NCBI GenBank assembly: GCA_963704565.1
Contig: OY969917.1
Location: forward strand, 3,596,001-3,660,000
Length of the DNA stretch: 64,000 nt
Direction of reading: 5' to 3'
Source: Rhodoblastus sp963704565
GTDB taxonomy: Bacteria > Pseudomonadota > Alphaproteobacteria > Rhizobiales > Beijerinckiaceae
Position numbers and translations under genes: made by a program. The stretch's first letter is position 1; each line of letters begins with the position of its first letter. The notes beneath the pieces were generated by a model. It searched no databases and was not told the DNA's origin. It saw nothing but the letters and a program-made list of their open reading frames with translations. This document shows positions 8,927-17,974 of the stretch, one piece after another.

Positions 8927-9601
8927 TTAATCTCCCTGCGCGTCGGCGGAAAGATCGGTCATCGATTCGATCCGCGCCGCCGCGATCACGGCCTGGGTGC
9001 GGCTTTCGACGCCGAGTTTTTGCAAAATGGCCGAGACATGGGCCTTGACGGTGGCCTCCGACACCGAAAGCTCATAGGCGATCTGCTTGTTGAGCAGGCC
9101 CTCGGACAGCATCATCAGCACGCGCGCCTGCTGCGGGGTCAGGGAAGCGAGCCGGCGCACGTTCTCGGCGGCTTCGCGGTCGACCGGCGCATTGAGATCG
9201 ACATCCGCCGGCGCCCAGACGTCGCCCGCCAGCACGGCGCGGATCGCCGCCTGCATCGTGTCCATGTCGGTGCTCTTGGGAATGAAGCCCGAGGCGCCGA
9301 AATCGAGACACAGGCGAATGACATTGCGCTCCTCGCGCGCGGAGACCACCACCACCGGGACGCTGGGATATTCCGCGCGCAACATCATCAGGCCGGAATA
9401 GCCGCGCACGCGCGGCATGGCGAGGTCGAGCAGAATGAGATCGAATTCAGGATTGGCTTCGAGCGCCTTGGTGGCTTCTTCGAGACTGCCGCATTCGACA
9501 ATGTCCGCCCCGGCCAACGCGTTGGCGACCGCCTGCCGCAAGGCCCCACGAACCAAGGGATGGTCGTCGGCGATCAAAATGCGCGTCGTCTGATGTTCCA
9601 C
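8927..9601 (-). CDS. LuxR/NarL-type response regulator
   Basis: A receiver domain (RILIADDHPLVRGALRQ; phospho-acceptor in LILLDLAMPRV; VVVVSARE; conserved lysine in GFIPKS) is followed by a LuxR HTH (LTPQQARVLMMLSEGLLNKQIAYELSVSEATVKAHVSAILQKLGV). The frame is open to 9652, but GTG at 9601 (VEHQTTRILIADDH) has an AAGG ribosome site and starts right before the receiver, so I prefer it. No partner kinase is adjacent. Confidence 0.88.
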   Translation of the reverse strand: MEHQTTRILIADDHPLVRGALRQAVANALAGADIVECGSLEEATKALEANPEFDLILLDLAMPRVRGYSGLMMLRAEYPSVPVVVVSAREERNVIRLCLDFGASGFIPKSTDMDTMQAAIRAVLAGDVWAPADVDLNAPVDREAAENVRRLASLTPQQARVLMMLSEGLLNKQIAYELSVSEATVKAHVSAILQKLGVESRTQAVIAAARIESMTDLSADAQGD

Positions 9602-10035
9602 TCTTTTCACCTTGGCCCTGAGACGAACCCCCAACCGACGCGGAAACGTCAAGCCGGAGGAAGGTCGTCAATCCTACTTCTTTCTGTCGCATACTCAAGT
9701 CTAATAGGCGACGCCAGCCTGATTCCCGTGCGTGGGGCGCGGGCCTGCCCTGCGCGCCTTCGCAGCGCGGCGCGGCATGCTGCGCCGCCGTTGGCCGGCG
9801 GCGCTTGCAAAGGCCGGAAAAAACGACAAAAATGATCCAGCGCAAAGAAGGGCGCCCCCACCTTGTGTTTTGGTGGCCCTATTCCGAGCCCCTCGGGGCG
9901 CGCATGCGACAGGCTGTGACAACGAAACGCTCGCCGAACCGTTGAAGAACCTGTATAGCAAGCGACCGCCGGGGGAAAAGGTCGAGCTGCGCCGGGACGA
10001 AGCGCGGCGCGTAAAGGGTGATGAGGAACGAGAAA
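9602..10035. other. 434-nt intergenic region, no gene supported
   Basis: Divergent promoter region between the response regulator and hemA. Short open frames exist on both strands but none has a ribosome site with plausible protein composition. Several GC-rich inverted repeats are present. No convincing FnrL-type TTG-N8-CAA or PpsR-type TGT-N12-ACA motif was seen. Confidence 0.5.
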
Positions 10036-11328
10036 ATGCAGTATCGGCAAATTTTCGAAGACGCGATCCATAAGCTCAAGACCGAACAACGCTACCGCGT
10101 TTTCGCCGATATCGAACGCCACGCCGAGCGTTTCCCCTCCGCGCTCTGGCGCGACGACAGCGGAAAAGCGCACGACGTCACCATCTGGTGCTCCAACGAT
10201 TATCTCGGCATGGGCGTGAACCCGGAAGTGATCGCGGCGATGAAGAGCGCCGCCTCCCGGCATGGCGCCGGCGCCGGCGGCACCCGCAATATTTCCGGCA
10301 CCAGCCATCCTCTGGTGCAGCTCGAAGCCGAACTCGCCGACCTGCACGGCAAGGACTCGGCTCTGCTTTTCACCTCGGGCTGGATTTCCAATCTCGCGGC
10401 GATCTCCACTGTCGCCGACCTCCTGCCCAATTGCCTGATCCTGTCCGACGCCCTCAACCATAATTCGATGATCGAAGGCGTCCGCCGCTCCAAGGCCGAG
10501 CGCCAGATCTGGCGCCACAACGACGTCGCCCATCTCGAAGAGCTGCTCGCCGCCCAGCCGCTGGAGCGCGCCAAGCTGATCGTGTTCGAGAGCCTCTATT
10601 CGATGGACGGCGATATTTCGCCGATCAAGGAAATCTGCGACCTCGCCGAAAAATACAACGCCATGACCTATATCGACGAGGTCCATGCGGTCGCCATGTA
10701 TGGCGCGCGCGGCGGCGGCGTCGCCGAGCGCGAAGGCCAGATGCACCGCCTCGACATCATCGAGGGCACGCTTGCGAAAGGCTTCGGCGTCGTCGGCGGC
10801 TATATCGCGGCCAGCGCCGCGATCTGCGACGCGGTGCGCTCTTTCGCGCCGGCCTTCATCTTCAGCACGGCCTTGCCGCCGGCGATCTGCGCCGCCGCCA
10901 CCGCTTCGGTGCGTATCGCCAAGACTCAGCCCCAGCTGCGCATGGCCCACCAGCGCCAGGCCTGGCTCACCAAGCACGCCTTGATGAACGCCGGCCTGCC
11001 GGTGCTGCCCAATCCGTCCCATATCGTGCCGGTGATGGTGCGCGACGCCCAATTGTGCAAGGCCGCCACCGATCTGCTGATCACCCGCCACAATATCTAT
11101 ATCCAGCCGATCAATTACCCGACCGTGCCGACAGGAACCGAGCGGCTGCGCATCACCCCGACGCCCTATCACAGCGACGCCCATATCGCCCATCTGGTCG
11201 AGTTGCTGGTCGATGTCTGGACGACCCTGCGCCTGCCCTTCGTCGAGCCGCTGAAGGTCGAGTCGCCCTTCGCCAATGACGCGACCTGCACCTATCCCGC
11301 GGTCACCATGAAGCGCGCCGCCGAATAA
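10036..11328 (+). CDS. hemA: 5-aminolevulinate synthase
   Basis: Condenses glycine and succinyl-CoA to 5-aminolevulinate with PLP, the committed step of tetrapyrrole synthesis in alphaproteobacteria. 430 aa from ATG 10036 (MQYRQIFEDAIHKLKTEQRYRVFADIERHAERFP). An upstream in-frame ATG at 10021 is less likely because GAGGA is well spaced for 10036 and this start puts the PLP lysine (GTLAKGFGVVGGY) at K248, the position known for Rhodobacter enzymes. CSNDYLGMG, GAGAGGTRNISG and DEVHAVAMYG are conserved family motifs. The C-terminus is slightly longer than usual. A strong terminator follows. Confidence 0.96.
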   Translation: MQYRQIFEDAIHKLKTEQRYRVFADIERHAERFPSALWRDDSGKAHDVTIWCSNDYLGMGVNPEVIAAMKSAASRHGAGAGGTRNISGTSHPLVQLEAELADLHGKDSALLFTSGWISNLAAISTVADLLPNCLILSDALNHNSMIEGVRRSKAERQIWRHNDVAHLEELLAAQPLERAKLIVFESLYSMDGDISPIKEICDLAEKYNAMTYIDEVHAVAMYGARGGGVAEREGQMHRLDIIEGTLAKGFGVVGGYIAASAAICDAVRSFAPAFIFSTALPPAICAAATASVRIAKTQPQLRMAHQRQAWLTKHALMNAGLPVLPNPSHIVPVMVRDAQLCKAATDLLITRHNIYIQPINYPTVPTGTERLRITPTPYHSDAHIAHLVELLVDVWTTLRLPFVEPLKVESPFANDATCTYPAVTMKRAAE

Positions 11329-11360
11329 GGCCGCGCGGGTCCATCGGTCCTGAAACATGG

Positions 11361-11392
11361 GCGCGGCCTCAAGGGCCGCGCTCAATTTTTTT
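11361..11392 (+). terminator. Rho-independent terminator of hemA
   Basis: GCGCGGCC (11361-11368) pairs with GGCCGCGC (11374-11381) around a TCAAG loop, followed by CAA and seven T residues. It lies 33 nt past the hemA stop. The T-run overlaps the end of the convergent transglycosylase gene. Confidence 0.75.
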
Positions 11393-12548
11393 CCAGAAGC
11401 TCCAGCACGGCGCGCGACGGAAAACCGTCGGCCTTGGCCACGCCCGCCTTTTTCTGCAAGTCATGGATGGCGAGGCGGGTCACCGGCCCGAAACGGCCGT
11501 CGATCTTGCCGTCATAGAGTCCGCGAGCCGCCAGGCCGCGCTGGATCGCCTGACGTTCGGTAAAGGTCAGCGGATTCGTCTCCTTGGGCCAGGGCGCGCG
11601 GAAAACCGGGCGGCCGGCGATCCGCTCAGTCAGGACCGAGGCCGCGAAGGCGTAGGAATCCGAGAAATTATAGGCCTTGAGCACGAAGAAATTGCCCGAC
11701 AGCAGGAAAGCCGGGCTCGGCCCGCCAACCGGGAAGAACAGCATGGCCTCGCCCGAGCGCGGCAGGGCGCCGCCCGCCAGTGGCGCGACGCCGGCGACGG
11801 CGAAGGCGCCGAAATCGCCGCGCAGGCTCGAATAAGCGAAATTTTTTGGGATTTTCACCTCGATCAAAGGCGGCAGGCCCGGCGTCCAGCCGGATTGCTT
11901 GAGAAAATTGGCGATCGAGGCCAGCGAGTCCGGCGCGCTGGTCCAGATGTCCGGGGCGCCGCCGCCGCCAAAATTGCGGGCGTATTTCATATAGGCGGAG
12001 GGCATGAATTGCGGATCGCCCATCGCCCCCGCCCATGAGCCGCGCAATTTTTCGCGCGGAATCCCCCGCTGCAACAGAACCAGCCCGGCGACGAATTCTT
12101 GCGAATAGACCGGATTGTCCGGGTGGAGAAAAGCCAGAGTCGCCAGCGAGCGCAGAATGTCGCGGTCGCCGCGCGCGGCGCCGTAATCGCTCTCCATGCC
12201 CCAGAGCGCGACGATCATCGCGCCCGGGGCGCCGTAGCGGGCGGAAATCTCGCGCAACGGTCCGGCGTATCTTTGCGCCATCGCCCGGCCCTTGGCGGCG
12301 CGCGCCGGCGAGGCGGCGGCGTCGACATAGGATTTCAGCGGCTGGACGAACTCGCCCTGCGCGGCGCGCTTTCCGGTCAGCGTCGGATCGAGCGTCAGGC
12401 TGGAGGCGACCGAGTCGAATGTCGCCGCCGAGACCCCGGCCACGCGCGCGGCTTCGCGAAAACTCTCGACGAAACTGGAAAAATCGCGGGCGAAAGCAGG
12501 CGCGGCCGCGACCAGGGCGATTGCGGCGAGCAGTTCACGACGGTTCAT
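11382..12548 (-). CDS. Lytic murein transglycosylase, MltB type (SLT_2 + PG-binding)
   Basis: 388 aa. The N-terminus MNRRELLAAIALVAAAPAFA looks like a signal peptide, so it is periplasmic. The lytic domain shows ALWGMESDYGAARG with the catalytic glutamate, then SWAGAMGDPQFMPSAYMKYA and a tail with DIWTSAPDSLASIANFLKQSGW, as in MltB relatives. The C-terminal ~60 residues (LTFTERQAIQRGLAARGLYDGKIDGRFGPVTRLAIHDLQKKAGV) form a peptidoglycan-binding_1 domain. It cleaves the MurNAc-GlcNAc bond to give anhydro-muropeptides. Convergent with hemA. Confidence 0.92.
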   Translation of the reverse strand: MNRRELLAAIALVAAAPAFARDFSSFVESFREAARVAGVSAATFDSVASSLTLDPTLTGKRAAQGEFVQPLKSYVDAAASPARAAKGRAMAQRYAGPLREISARYGAPGAMIVALWGMESDYGAARGDRDILRSLATLAFLHPDNPVYSQEFVAGLVLLQRGIPREKLRGSWAGAMGDPQFMPSAYMKYARNFGGGGAPDIWTSAPDSLASIANFLKQSGWTPGLPPLIEVKIPKNFAYSSLRGDFGAFAVAGVAPLAGGALPRSGEAMLFFPVGGPSPAFLLSGNFFVLKAYNFSDSYAFAASVLTERIAGRPVFRAPWPKETNPLTFTERQAIQRGLAARGLYDGKIDGRFGPVTRLAIHDLQKKAGVAKADGFPSRAVLELLEKN

Positions 12549-12734
12549 GCGCTTGCGTCCTTAGGGTCCGTGCGGATTCCGCCAAAGCGATTCCGGCAAG
12601 GCCCAGCGCCATGGCGACGCCATGATAAAGGCGAAAGAGCATTTCAGGGAAGGATTGCCCGATTGGCGTCGAAAAAAACTCGCTTTTCGGCGCGCATCAT
12701 GCCGCCCCGCTCACGTTCGCTCGCCGGAGGCTCC

Positions 12735-14363
12735 ATGCGCCCGATCCCGCCGCTCGCTTTTTCGCTCTTGGCTTCACTCTTGGCGCTTTACGCCGCCGCG
12801 CCCGCCCTCGCGGCGGATATCGAGGCCGCCTCGCGGATCGACGCGGTCACGGTTTATCCCGATGCGGCCGTGGTCAACCGCGTGGCCGACGCCGATTTGC
12901 CGGCGGGCGAGAACCGGCTGATCTTGCGTGGGCTTCCCCCCGGAATCGATCCCGCCAGCCTGCGCCTGCGCGGCGAAGGCGACAGAAGCGTGCTGCTTGG
13001 CGCGGTCGATCTGAAAAAGGCGCCGGCCGCCGGCGACAGCGATTTCGACAAGCAGATGAAGGCGTTGCGCGACGAGCGCGCCGCCGCGCAGGTCAGGATC
13101 GACGCGCTCGCGGCTCAGCTCGACATGACCCGCCTCTATGGCCATACGGCGCCCGACAAGGTGGGCGAAAAGGGCATGAAGCCCGAGGATTGGAGCGCGG
13201 CCTGGGATGCGGTCGGCGCCGCAATGGCCAGGACCGGTGAGGCGCTGCGCGCCGCCCGCCTGGCTGGGGCGGCGATCGACGAGAAGATCGCGGCGCTGGA
13301 GGCCGCCCGGCCGGCGCCGGGGCCCGGCGGCGCGACCGAGGACGTTGCGATTGACCTCACCGCGCCCGCGGCGGGAAAGGTCCGGCTTTTTGTGAGCTAC
13401 CGCGTCGCGGGCGCGCGCTGGACCCCAACTTATGAGGCGCATCTGAGCACCGGCGGCAAGGACGGCGCGCCGCGTCTCGAACTCGCCCGCCGCGCGCTGG
13501 CAGCGCAGGAAACCGGCGAAGACTGGAACGACGTCAAGCTAACCCTGGCTACGTTCGCGGCGACCGGCGCCGCCGCCGCGCCCGAGGTGGAGCCCCAGGT
13601 CATCGAATTTTACCAGCCGCCGGTTCCGACCGCCGCCATGGCCAGGCCCGGGGGAGCGATGATGAGCGCGCGCGAGGCGGCGCAAGCGCCGCGCGCCAAG
13701 GCCGAAATCGTCCAGGCCGAGTTGAACGCCGGCCCCTATCAGGCCAGCTATGCCGCGCCGGGCCGCGTCAGCCTGCCCTCCGGCGGCGACGCCAGGAATA
13801 TCGCGCTTTCGACCCAGACGCCCCAGGTGGAATTGACCTGGCGGATTTCGCCGGCGCTCGACCCGCGCGCCTTTCTTTCGGTCCATTATGAGAATGGCGA
13901 GGAGGCGCCGCTGCTGCCGGGCGTTGTCGCGCTTTATCGCGACGGCGAACTGATCGGGCAGGACAGGCTGCCGCTGGTCGCGCCGCACGAGGGCGGCGAT
14001 CTCGGCTTCGGCGCCGACGAGCGCGTCATCGTGCGGCGCGAGCCGGTCCGGCGCAAGGAGAACGAGCCGGGATGGTTCGGCCGGACCAAGGTCGAGACGC
14101 GCGAATTCAGGACGACCTTGCGCAACCTGCACGACTTCCCCGTTCACGCCGCCGTCACCGACCAGACGCCTTATTCGGAAAATTCCGCGATCGTCGTCGA
14201 GCTTCTGCCGCAGACCACGCCGCCGGACGGAAAAGACCCGGAGGGCAAGCGCGGCCTGCTGCGCTGGCGCTTCGATCTCGCGCCCAACCAGAGCAAGGAC
14301 ATTACTCTGGCCTATCGCATGAAATGGCCGGCGGACCGCGAGGTGATCATGCCGGCGCCGTGA
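12735..14363 (+). CDS. DUF4139 (MuiA-like) secreted protein
   Basis: 542 aa. ATG at 12735 follows GGAGG by 4 nt and starts a clear signal peptide (MRPIPPLAFSLLASLLALYAAAPALAADIE); the much longer open frame upstream is not supported. The N-terminal DUF4140-like part has IDAVTVYPDAAVVNRVADADLPAGENRLILRGLPPGIDPASLRL. A helical middle follows, then a DUF4139 beta-rich domain (VRLFVSYRVAGARWTPTYEAHL; TGEDWNDVKLTLATFA; LRNLHDFPVHAAVTDQTPYSEN). Relatives are called mucoidy inhibitor MuiA; no biochemical function is established. Confidence 0.87.
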   Translation: MRPIPPLAFSLLASLLALYAAAPALAADIEAASRIDAVTVYPDAAVVNRVADADLPAGENRLILRGLPPGIDPASLRLRGEGDRSVLLGAVDLKKAPAAGDSDFDKQMKALRDERAAAQVRIDALAAQLDMTRLYGHTAPDKVGEKGMKPEDWSAAWDAVGAAMARTGEALRAARLAGAAIDEKIAALEAARPAPGPGGATEDVAIDLTAPAAGKVRLFVSYRVAGARWTPTYEAHLSTGGKDGAPRLELARRALAAQETGEDWNDVKLTLATFAATGAAAAPEVEPQVIEFYQPPVPTAAMARPGGAMMSAREAAQAPRAKAEIVQAELNAGPYQASYAAPGRVSLPSGGDARNIALSTQTPQVELTWRISPALDPRAFLSVHYENGEEAPLLPGVVALYRDGELIGQDRLPLVAPHEGGDLGFGADERVIVRREPVRRKENEPGWFGRTKVETREFRTTLRNLHDFPVHAAVTDQTPYSENSAIVVELLPQTTPPDGKDPEGKRGLLRWRFDLAPNQSKDITLAYRMKWPADREVIMPAP

Positions 14364-14446
14364 TTAGCAGCAAACCTTCTTAGGTTCGCACTCGACCTGC
14401 AACGAAAGAAATAGCCGAATTTGGCGACAAGGGGTATGGTTGCCAG

Positions 14447-15157
14447 ATGAAGCACATGAAGCCTGTCAACTCTGAGCACGCCGCATTTGGGATAGGTTGT
14501 TATACCGTTCCCGAAGCGGCGCGCCTGTTGAAAATTGCGCCCCTGAACATTCGCCGATGGCTGGGAGGCTATTCCTACAAGGCTTCCGGCGAAGAAGCAT
14601 TCTCCCCGCCGCTATGGACGCCGCAACTGCCAAAAATCGAGAGTCATATTGAATTAGGTTTTCGAGACCTGATCGAATTGCGTTTTGTGGCGGCATTTCT
14701 AAAAGCGGGATTGAACCTTTTTACCATCCGAAGCTGCCTCCAGTACGCCCGCGAGTGTGTCAATGATGATCGTCCGTTCTCGACACGTCGCTTCCAAACT
14801 GACGGAAAAACTATTTTCCTCGAAGGGCTTCAACGTAGCGGTGAAACTGAACTGTTGGATTTGAAAAGGCGGCAGTACGCGCTTAAGGACATTATTGAAG
14901 GTTCGTTCAAGGAGCTCGACATCGAACATGACGCTGTCGTTCGTTGGCGTCCGTTCAATGGCAAACACTCTATCGTCATCGATCCTAAGCGCTCCTTCGG
15001 GCAACCAATAGCTGCGCAGTACGGCGTCCCGACTGTAACGCTTTGTGAGGCCCTTGAAGCAGAAAAATCTGTTGAGCGCGTCGCATTTCTTTACGAAGTC
15101 TCAACTTCGGCGGTAAAAGACGCCGCCCAATATGAAAAGCAGCTACAGGCAGCTTGA
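14447..15157 (+). CDS. HTH/DUF433-like protein, probable antitoxin of a PIN-like pair
   Basis: 236 aa. The N-terminal helix-turn-helix YTVPEAARLLKIAPLNIRRWLGGY resembles MerR-type winged helices. The middle has DLIELRFVAAFLKAGLNLFTIRSCLQYA and DGKTIFLEGL. The C-terminus VVRWRPFNGKHSIVIDPKRSFGQPIAAQYGVPTVTLCEAL resembles the DUF433 domain found beside PIN-like proteins. Base composition is noticeably lower in GC than neighbours, suggesting transfer. Its TGA overlaps the next gene's TTG start (TTGA), so they are translationally coupled. Assignment as antitoxin is inferred from architecture and context. Confidence 0.65.
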   Translation: MKHMKPVNSEHAAFGIGCYTVPEAARLLKIAPLNIRRWLGGYSYKASGEEAFSPPLWTPQLPKIESHIELGFRDLIELRFVAAFLKAGLNLFTIRSCLQYARECVNDDRPFSTRRFQTDGKTIFLEGLQRSGETELLDLKRRQYALKDIIEGSFKELDIEHDAVVRWRPFNGKHSIVIDPKRSFGQPIAAQYGVPTVTLCEALEAEKSVERVAFLYEVSTSAVKDAAQYEKQLQAA

Positions 15158-15549
15158 AAGTATTTTTTGATCATAACATCTCGCCTGCTTTGGCCCGCGC
15201 TGTCCGCGAATTGTTCCGCGATCAGCATGCGGTTACGTTTTTATCTGAGAAATTTAAAAGAACTACTGCGGACGTTGAGTGGATTTCGGCGCTCAGTGAG
15301 GAGGGTAGATGGGTTATTATATCAGGTGATAGACGAATTACGAAAAATAAGGCGGAATACAACACCTTCCGAAGCTCAAAATTGATTGGTTTCTTTCTGT
15401 CTCCCGGATTAAACAAAGCTCCCGTTATCAAGCAGCTCGAAAGAATTTTGGCCCAGTGGGAGAATATCGAAAAAATAGCTGGAACCGTCCAAGGTGGGGC
15501 TATGTTTGAGCTTCAAATGAAAAGCACGAGAATTCAACAGCTCAAATAA
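15154..15549 (+). CDS. PIN-like nuclease-fold protein (DUF5615 type), probable toxin
   Basis: 131 aa starting at TTG 15154, overlapping the preceding gene by 4 nt; no ATG start fits. Acidic residues in the PIN-like pattern are visible: KVFFDHNISPALARAV near the N-terminus, TTADVEWISALSEEGRWVIISGDRRI in the middle with the second and third acidic positions. The fold family comprises VapC-related RNases. Codon use and AT content match its upstream partner and not the neighbourhood. Toxicity is inferred, not shown. Confidence 0.65.
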   Translation: MKVFFDHNISPALARAVRELFRDQHAVTFLSEKFKRTTADVEWISALSEEGRWVIISGDRRITKNKAEYNTFRSSKLIGFFLSPGLNKAPVIKQLERILAQWENIEKIAGTVQGGAMFELQMKSTRIQQLK

Positions 15550-15574
15550 CCTCTCTCCGAGAATCAGAGAGAGG
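15550..15574. terminator. Hairpin between convergent genes
   Basis: CCTCTCTC (15550-15557) pairs perfectly with GAGAGAGG (15567-15574) over a 9-nt loop, right after the PIN-like gene and 25 nt from the convergent aminotransferase stop. No T-tract, so it may act as a bidirectional structural barrier and not a canonical terminator. Confidence 0.4.
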
Positions 15575-15599
15575 TCTACGTAGCGAGGCGGTCTGCGTA

Positions 15600-16799
15600 T
15601 CACGCCTCGGCCATCACCTTGGCGACGCATTGGCTGACATAATCGATGTTGTTCTCGTTCAGCGCCGCGACACAGATGCGGCCGCTGTCCAGCGCATAGA
15701 CCGCGTAAGTCTCGCGGAGAGCAATCGCTTGATCCCTGGTCAGGCGCGAATAAGAAAACATGCCGTTCTGGCGCACGATATAGGAAAAGTCGCGGCCGGG
15801 CATGCGCTCGGCGAGCTTGTCGGCCAGCAGCTTGCGCATCTGCTTGATGCGCTCGCGCATGCCGCCGAGCTCTTGGTCCCATTGCTGGCGCAGGGCGGGG
15901 TCGGTCAGCACCATGGCCGCCGCCGCCGCGCCATGGCCGGGCGGCGAGGAATAAGTGACGCGGGCGATGCGCTTGAGCTGGCTCTGCACCCGCGCGCGCT
16001 CCTGCGCGCTGGCGGTCAGCACGCACAACGCGCCGACGCGCTCGCCATAGAGCGACAGCGACTTGGAGAAGGAGAAGGAGACGAACAAAGGCCCGCCGTC
16101 GGAGGCGAACAGGCGCACCGAAAAGCCGTCCGCCTCCAGCCCTTCGGCGAAGCCCATATAGGCCGTGTCGAGGAAGGGGATCAGGCCGCGCGCACGCACG
16201 ATCTTGGCGATCTCGCGCCACTGGTCGTGGGTCAGGTCGAGCCCGGTCGGATTGTGGCAGCAGGCGTGCAGCAGCACCGCGTCGCCGGCGGGGATCGCCG
16301 ACAGGGTCTCGATCAGGCCGGAAAAATCCAGTTCGCCGTCGGCGCCGTAATAGGGATAGGTTTCCACCGTGAAGCCGGCGGCGGAAAACAGGGCGCGATG
16401 GTTTTCCCAGCTCGGATCGCTGATCCAGACCTTGGCCTGGGGCGAGGTGACGCGAATCATTTCCGCGCCGAGCTTGAGCGCGCCGGTGCCGCCAAGCGAC
16501 TGGATGGTCGCGACCTTGGCGAGATCGGCCGAATCGGCGAACACCATGGCCGCCACCGCCGCGTCATAGGCGGCAAGGCCGTCGATCGGCACATAGCTAT
16601 GCGGCGCGGCCTTGGCGAGCAGCGCCTCCTCCGCCTGCTTCACGCAAGCCAGCAATGGCGTCTTTCCATTGGCGTCCTGATAGACGCCGACGCCGAGATT
16701 GACTCGGTTCGGCGATTTGTCGGCGACAAAGGCTTCGGTGAGGCCGAGGATCGGGTCGCGGGGAAGCTCCTCGACGCCGGCGAAAACACTGGTTTGCAT
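15600..16799 (-). CDS. Aspartate/aromatic amino acid aminotransferase (class I, TyrB-like)
   Basis: 399 aa, the usual length. It moves an amino group between aspartate or aromatic amino acids and 2-oxoglutarate using PLP. Motifs: VNLGVGVYQDANGKTPLL, IQSLGGTGALKLGAE, HACCHNPTGLDLTHDQW, FLDTAYMGF, and SFSKSLSLYGERVG with the PLP lysine, as in enteric AspC/TyrB. The N-terminus MQTSVFAGVEELPRDPILGLTEAF fits ATG 16799. Stands alone, divergent from rpoH. Whether aspartate or aromatic substrates are preferred cannot be read from the sequence. Confidence 0.93.
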   Translation of the reverse strand: MQTSVFAGVEELPRDPILGLTEAFVADKSPNRVNLGVGVYQDANGKTPLLACVKQAEEALLAKAAPHSYVPIDGLAAYDAAVAAMVFADSADLAKVATIQSLGGTGALKLGAEMIRVTSPQAKVWISDPSWENHRALFSAAGFTVETYPYYGADGELDFSGLIETLSAIPAGDAVLLHACCHNPTGLDLTHDQWREIAKIVRARGLIPFLDTAYMGFAEGLEADGFSVRLFASDGGPLFVSFSFSKSLSLYGERVGALCVLTASAQERARVQSQLKRIARVTYSSPPGHGAAAAAMVLTDPALRQQWDQELGGMRERIKQMRKLLADKLAERMPGRDFSYIVRQNGMFSYSRLTRDQAIALRETYAVYALDSGRICVAALNENNIDYVSQCVAKVMAEA

Positions 16800-16933
16800 G
16801 GATGCGCTCGATTAATGTTTGAACTGGCGTGCTTGTTAGCGCATTTTTCCCTGTCAGCGCCAGTTGGATTTGCGCGCTCGCGAAATTGGAACTTCTCCAA
16901 AATACGCGCGTTACCGAATTGTAATCGAGCTTT

Positions 16934-16951
16934 AAGGGCGCCGCCCTTTTT
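16934..16951 (+). promoter_or_regulatory. Terminator-like hairpin in the rpoH leader
   Basis: AAGGGC and GCCCTT form a 6-bp stem with a 3-nt loop followed by Ts, about 100 nt upstream of the rpoH ATG. No plus-strand gene precedes it, so it might be an attenuator in the rpoH leader or chance. Weak evidence. Confidence 0.25.
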
Positions 16952-17050
16952 CCGCCACGGTTTCTGGTCCCTATATGTTCACGTTCACGGTCGGCATAGG
17001 CGACCGTTTCGGGCGCGCCAGTTCCGGGCGTCCGGCTTTTGGAGGGTTTG

Positions 17051-17959
17051 ATGGCTGCCGCGCTTCCCATTCTCGCCGGTGACAACGGCCTCACGCGCTA
17101 TCTCGAGGAAATCCGCCGTTTCCCGATGCTGCAACCGGATGAGGAATATGTTCTCGCCAAGCGCTGGCGCGAACATTCCGATACCGAAGCGGCCCATCGG
17201 CTGGTCACCTCCCACCTCCGGCTCGTGGCGAAGATCGCCATGGGCTATCGTGGCTATGGCCTGCCGATCGGCGAAGTGATCTCCGAGGGTAATATCGGCC
17301 TGATGCAGGCGGTGAAGCGGTTCGAGCCGGAAAAGGGATTCCGCCTGGCCACATACGCCATGTGGTGGATCCGCGCGTCAATTCAAGAGTATATCCTGCG
17401 GTCCTGGAGTTTGGTGAAGCTCGGCACCACCGCGAATCAGAAGAAATTGTTCTTCAACCTGCGCAAGGCCAAGAGCCAGATTTCCGCTTTCGAGGACGGC
17501 GATCTCAAGCCCGAGAACGCCGCCGCCATCGCCACCAAGCTCGGCGTGAGCCAGCAGGAAGTGCTCGAGATGAACCGCCGCCTGGCCGGCGACGCTTCGC
17601 TCAACGCGCCCCTGCGCGAGGAGGGCGACGGCGAGTGGCAGGATTGGCTGGTGGATGAATCCACCGATCAGGAAAGCATTCTGGTCGAGAGCGAAGAGAC
17701 TTCGAACCGCCGCGCCGCGCTGGCCCAGGCGCTAGGCGTGCTCAACCCGCGCGAACGTCGGATCTTCGAGGCGCGCCGTCTCGCCGACGATCCGATGACG
17801 CTGGAAGGCCTTTCGACCGAATTCGGCATTTCGCGCGAGCGCGTGCGCCAGATCGAGGTGCGCGCTTTCGAGAAGGTCCAGCAGGCCGCCAAGGAGCGCG
17901 TCGCCCGGGTCGAAGCCGTCGCCCGGCCGCTGTCCCTGGCCGGTCCGGCGCGGGTCTGA
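17051..17959 (+). CDS. rpoH: RNA polymerase heat-shock sigma factor RpoH (sigma-32)
   Basis: 302 aa. ATG 17051 follows GGAGGG. Region 1.2/2: DNGLTRYLEEIRRFPMLQPDEEYVLAKRW, HLRLVAKIAMGYRGYGLPIGEVISEGNIGLMQAVKRFEPEKGFRLATYAMWWIRASIQEYILRSWSLVK. The RpoH box is QKKLFFNLRKAK, diagnostic of sigma-32 and the target for FtsH/DnaK control. Region 4.2 ends with ISRERVRQIEVRAFEKVQ. It directs RNA polymerase to heat-shock promoters. Divergent from the aminotransferase. Confidence 0.96.
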   Translation: MAAALPILAGDNGLTRYLEEIRRFPMLQPDEEYVLAKRWREHSDTEAAHRLVTSHLRLVAKIAMGYRGYGLPIGEVISEGNIGLMQAVKRFEPEKGFRLATYAMWWIRASIQEYILRSWSLVKLGTTANQKKLFFNLRKAKSQISAFEDGDLKPENAAAIATKLGVSQQEVLEMNRRLAGDASLNAPLREEGDGEWQDWLVDESTDQESILVESEETSNRRAALAQALGVLNPRERRIFEARRLADDPMTLEGLSTEFGISRERVRQIEVRAFEKVQQAAKERVARVEAVARPLSLAGPARV

Positions 17960-17974
17960 TCCGCGCCGGGGCCG

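Noticed and set aside
9649..11385. 578-codon minus-strand frame opposite hemA
   Set aside because: Shadow of hemA, Gly/Asp/His/Arg-rich with no domain; hemA has all PLP motifs.
12099..12734. 212-codon N-terminal extension of the DUF4139 gene
   Set aside because: It is antisense to the transglycosylase, and a signal peptide plus GGAGG mark ATG 12735.
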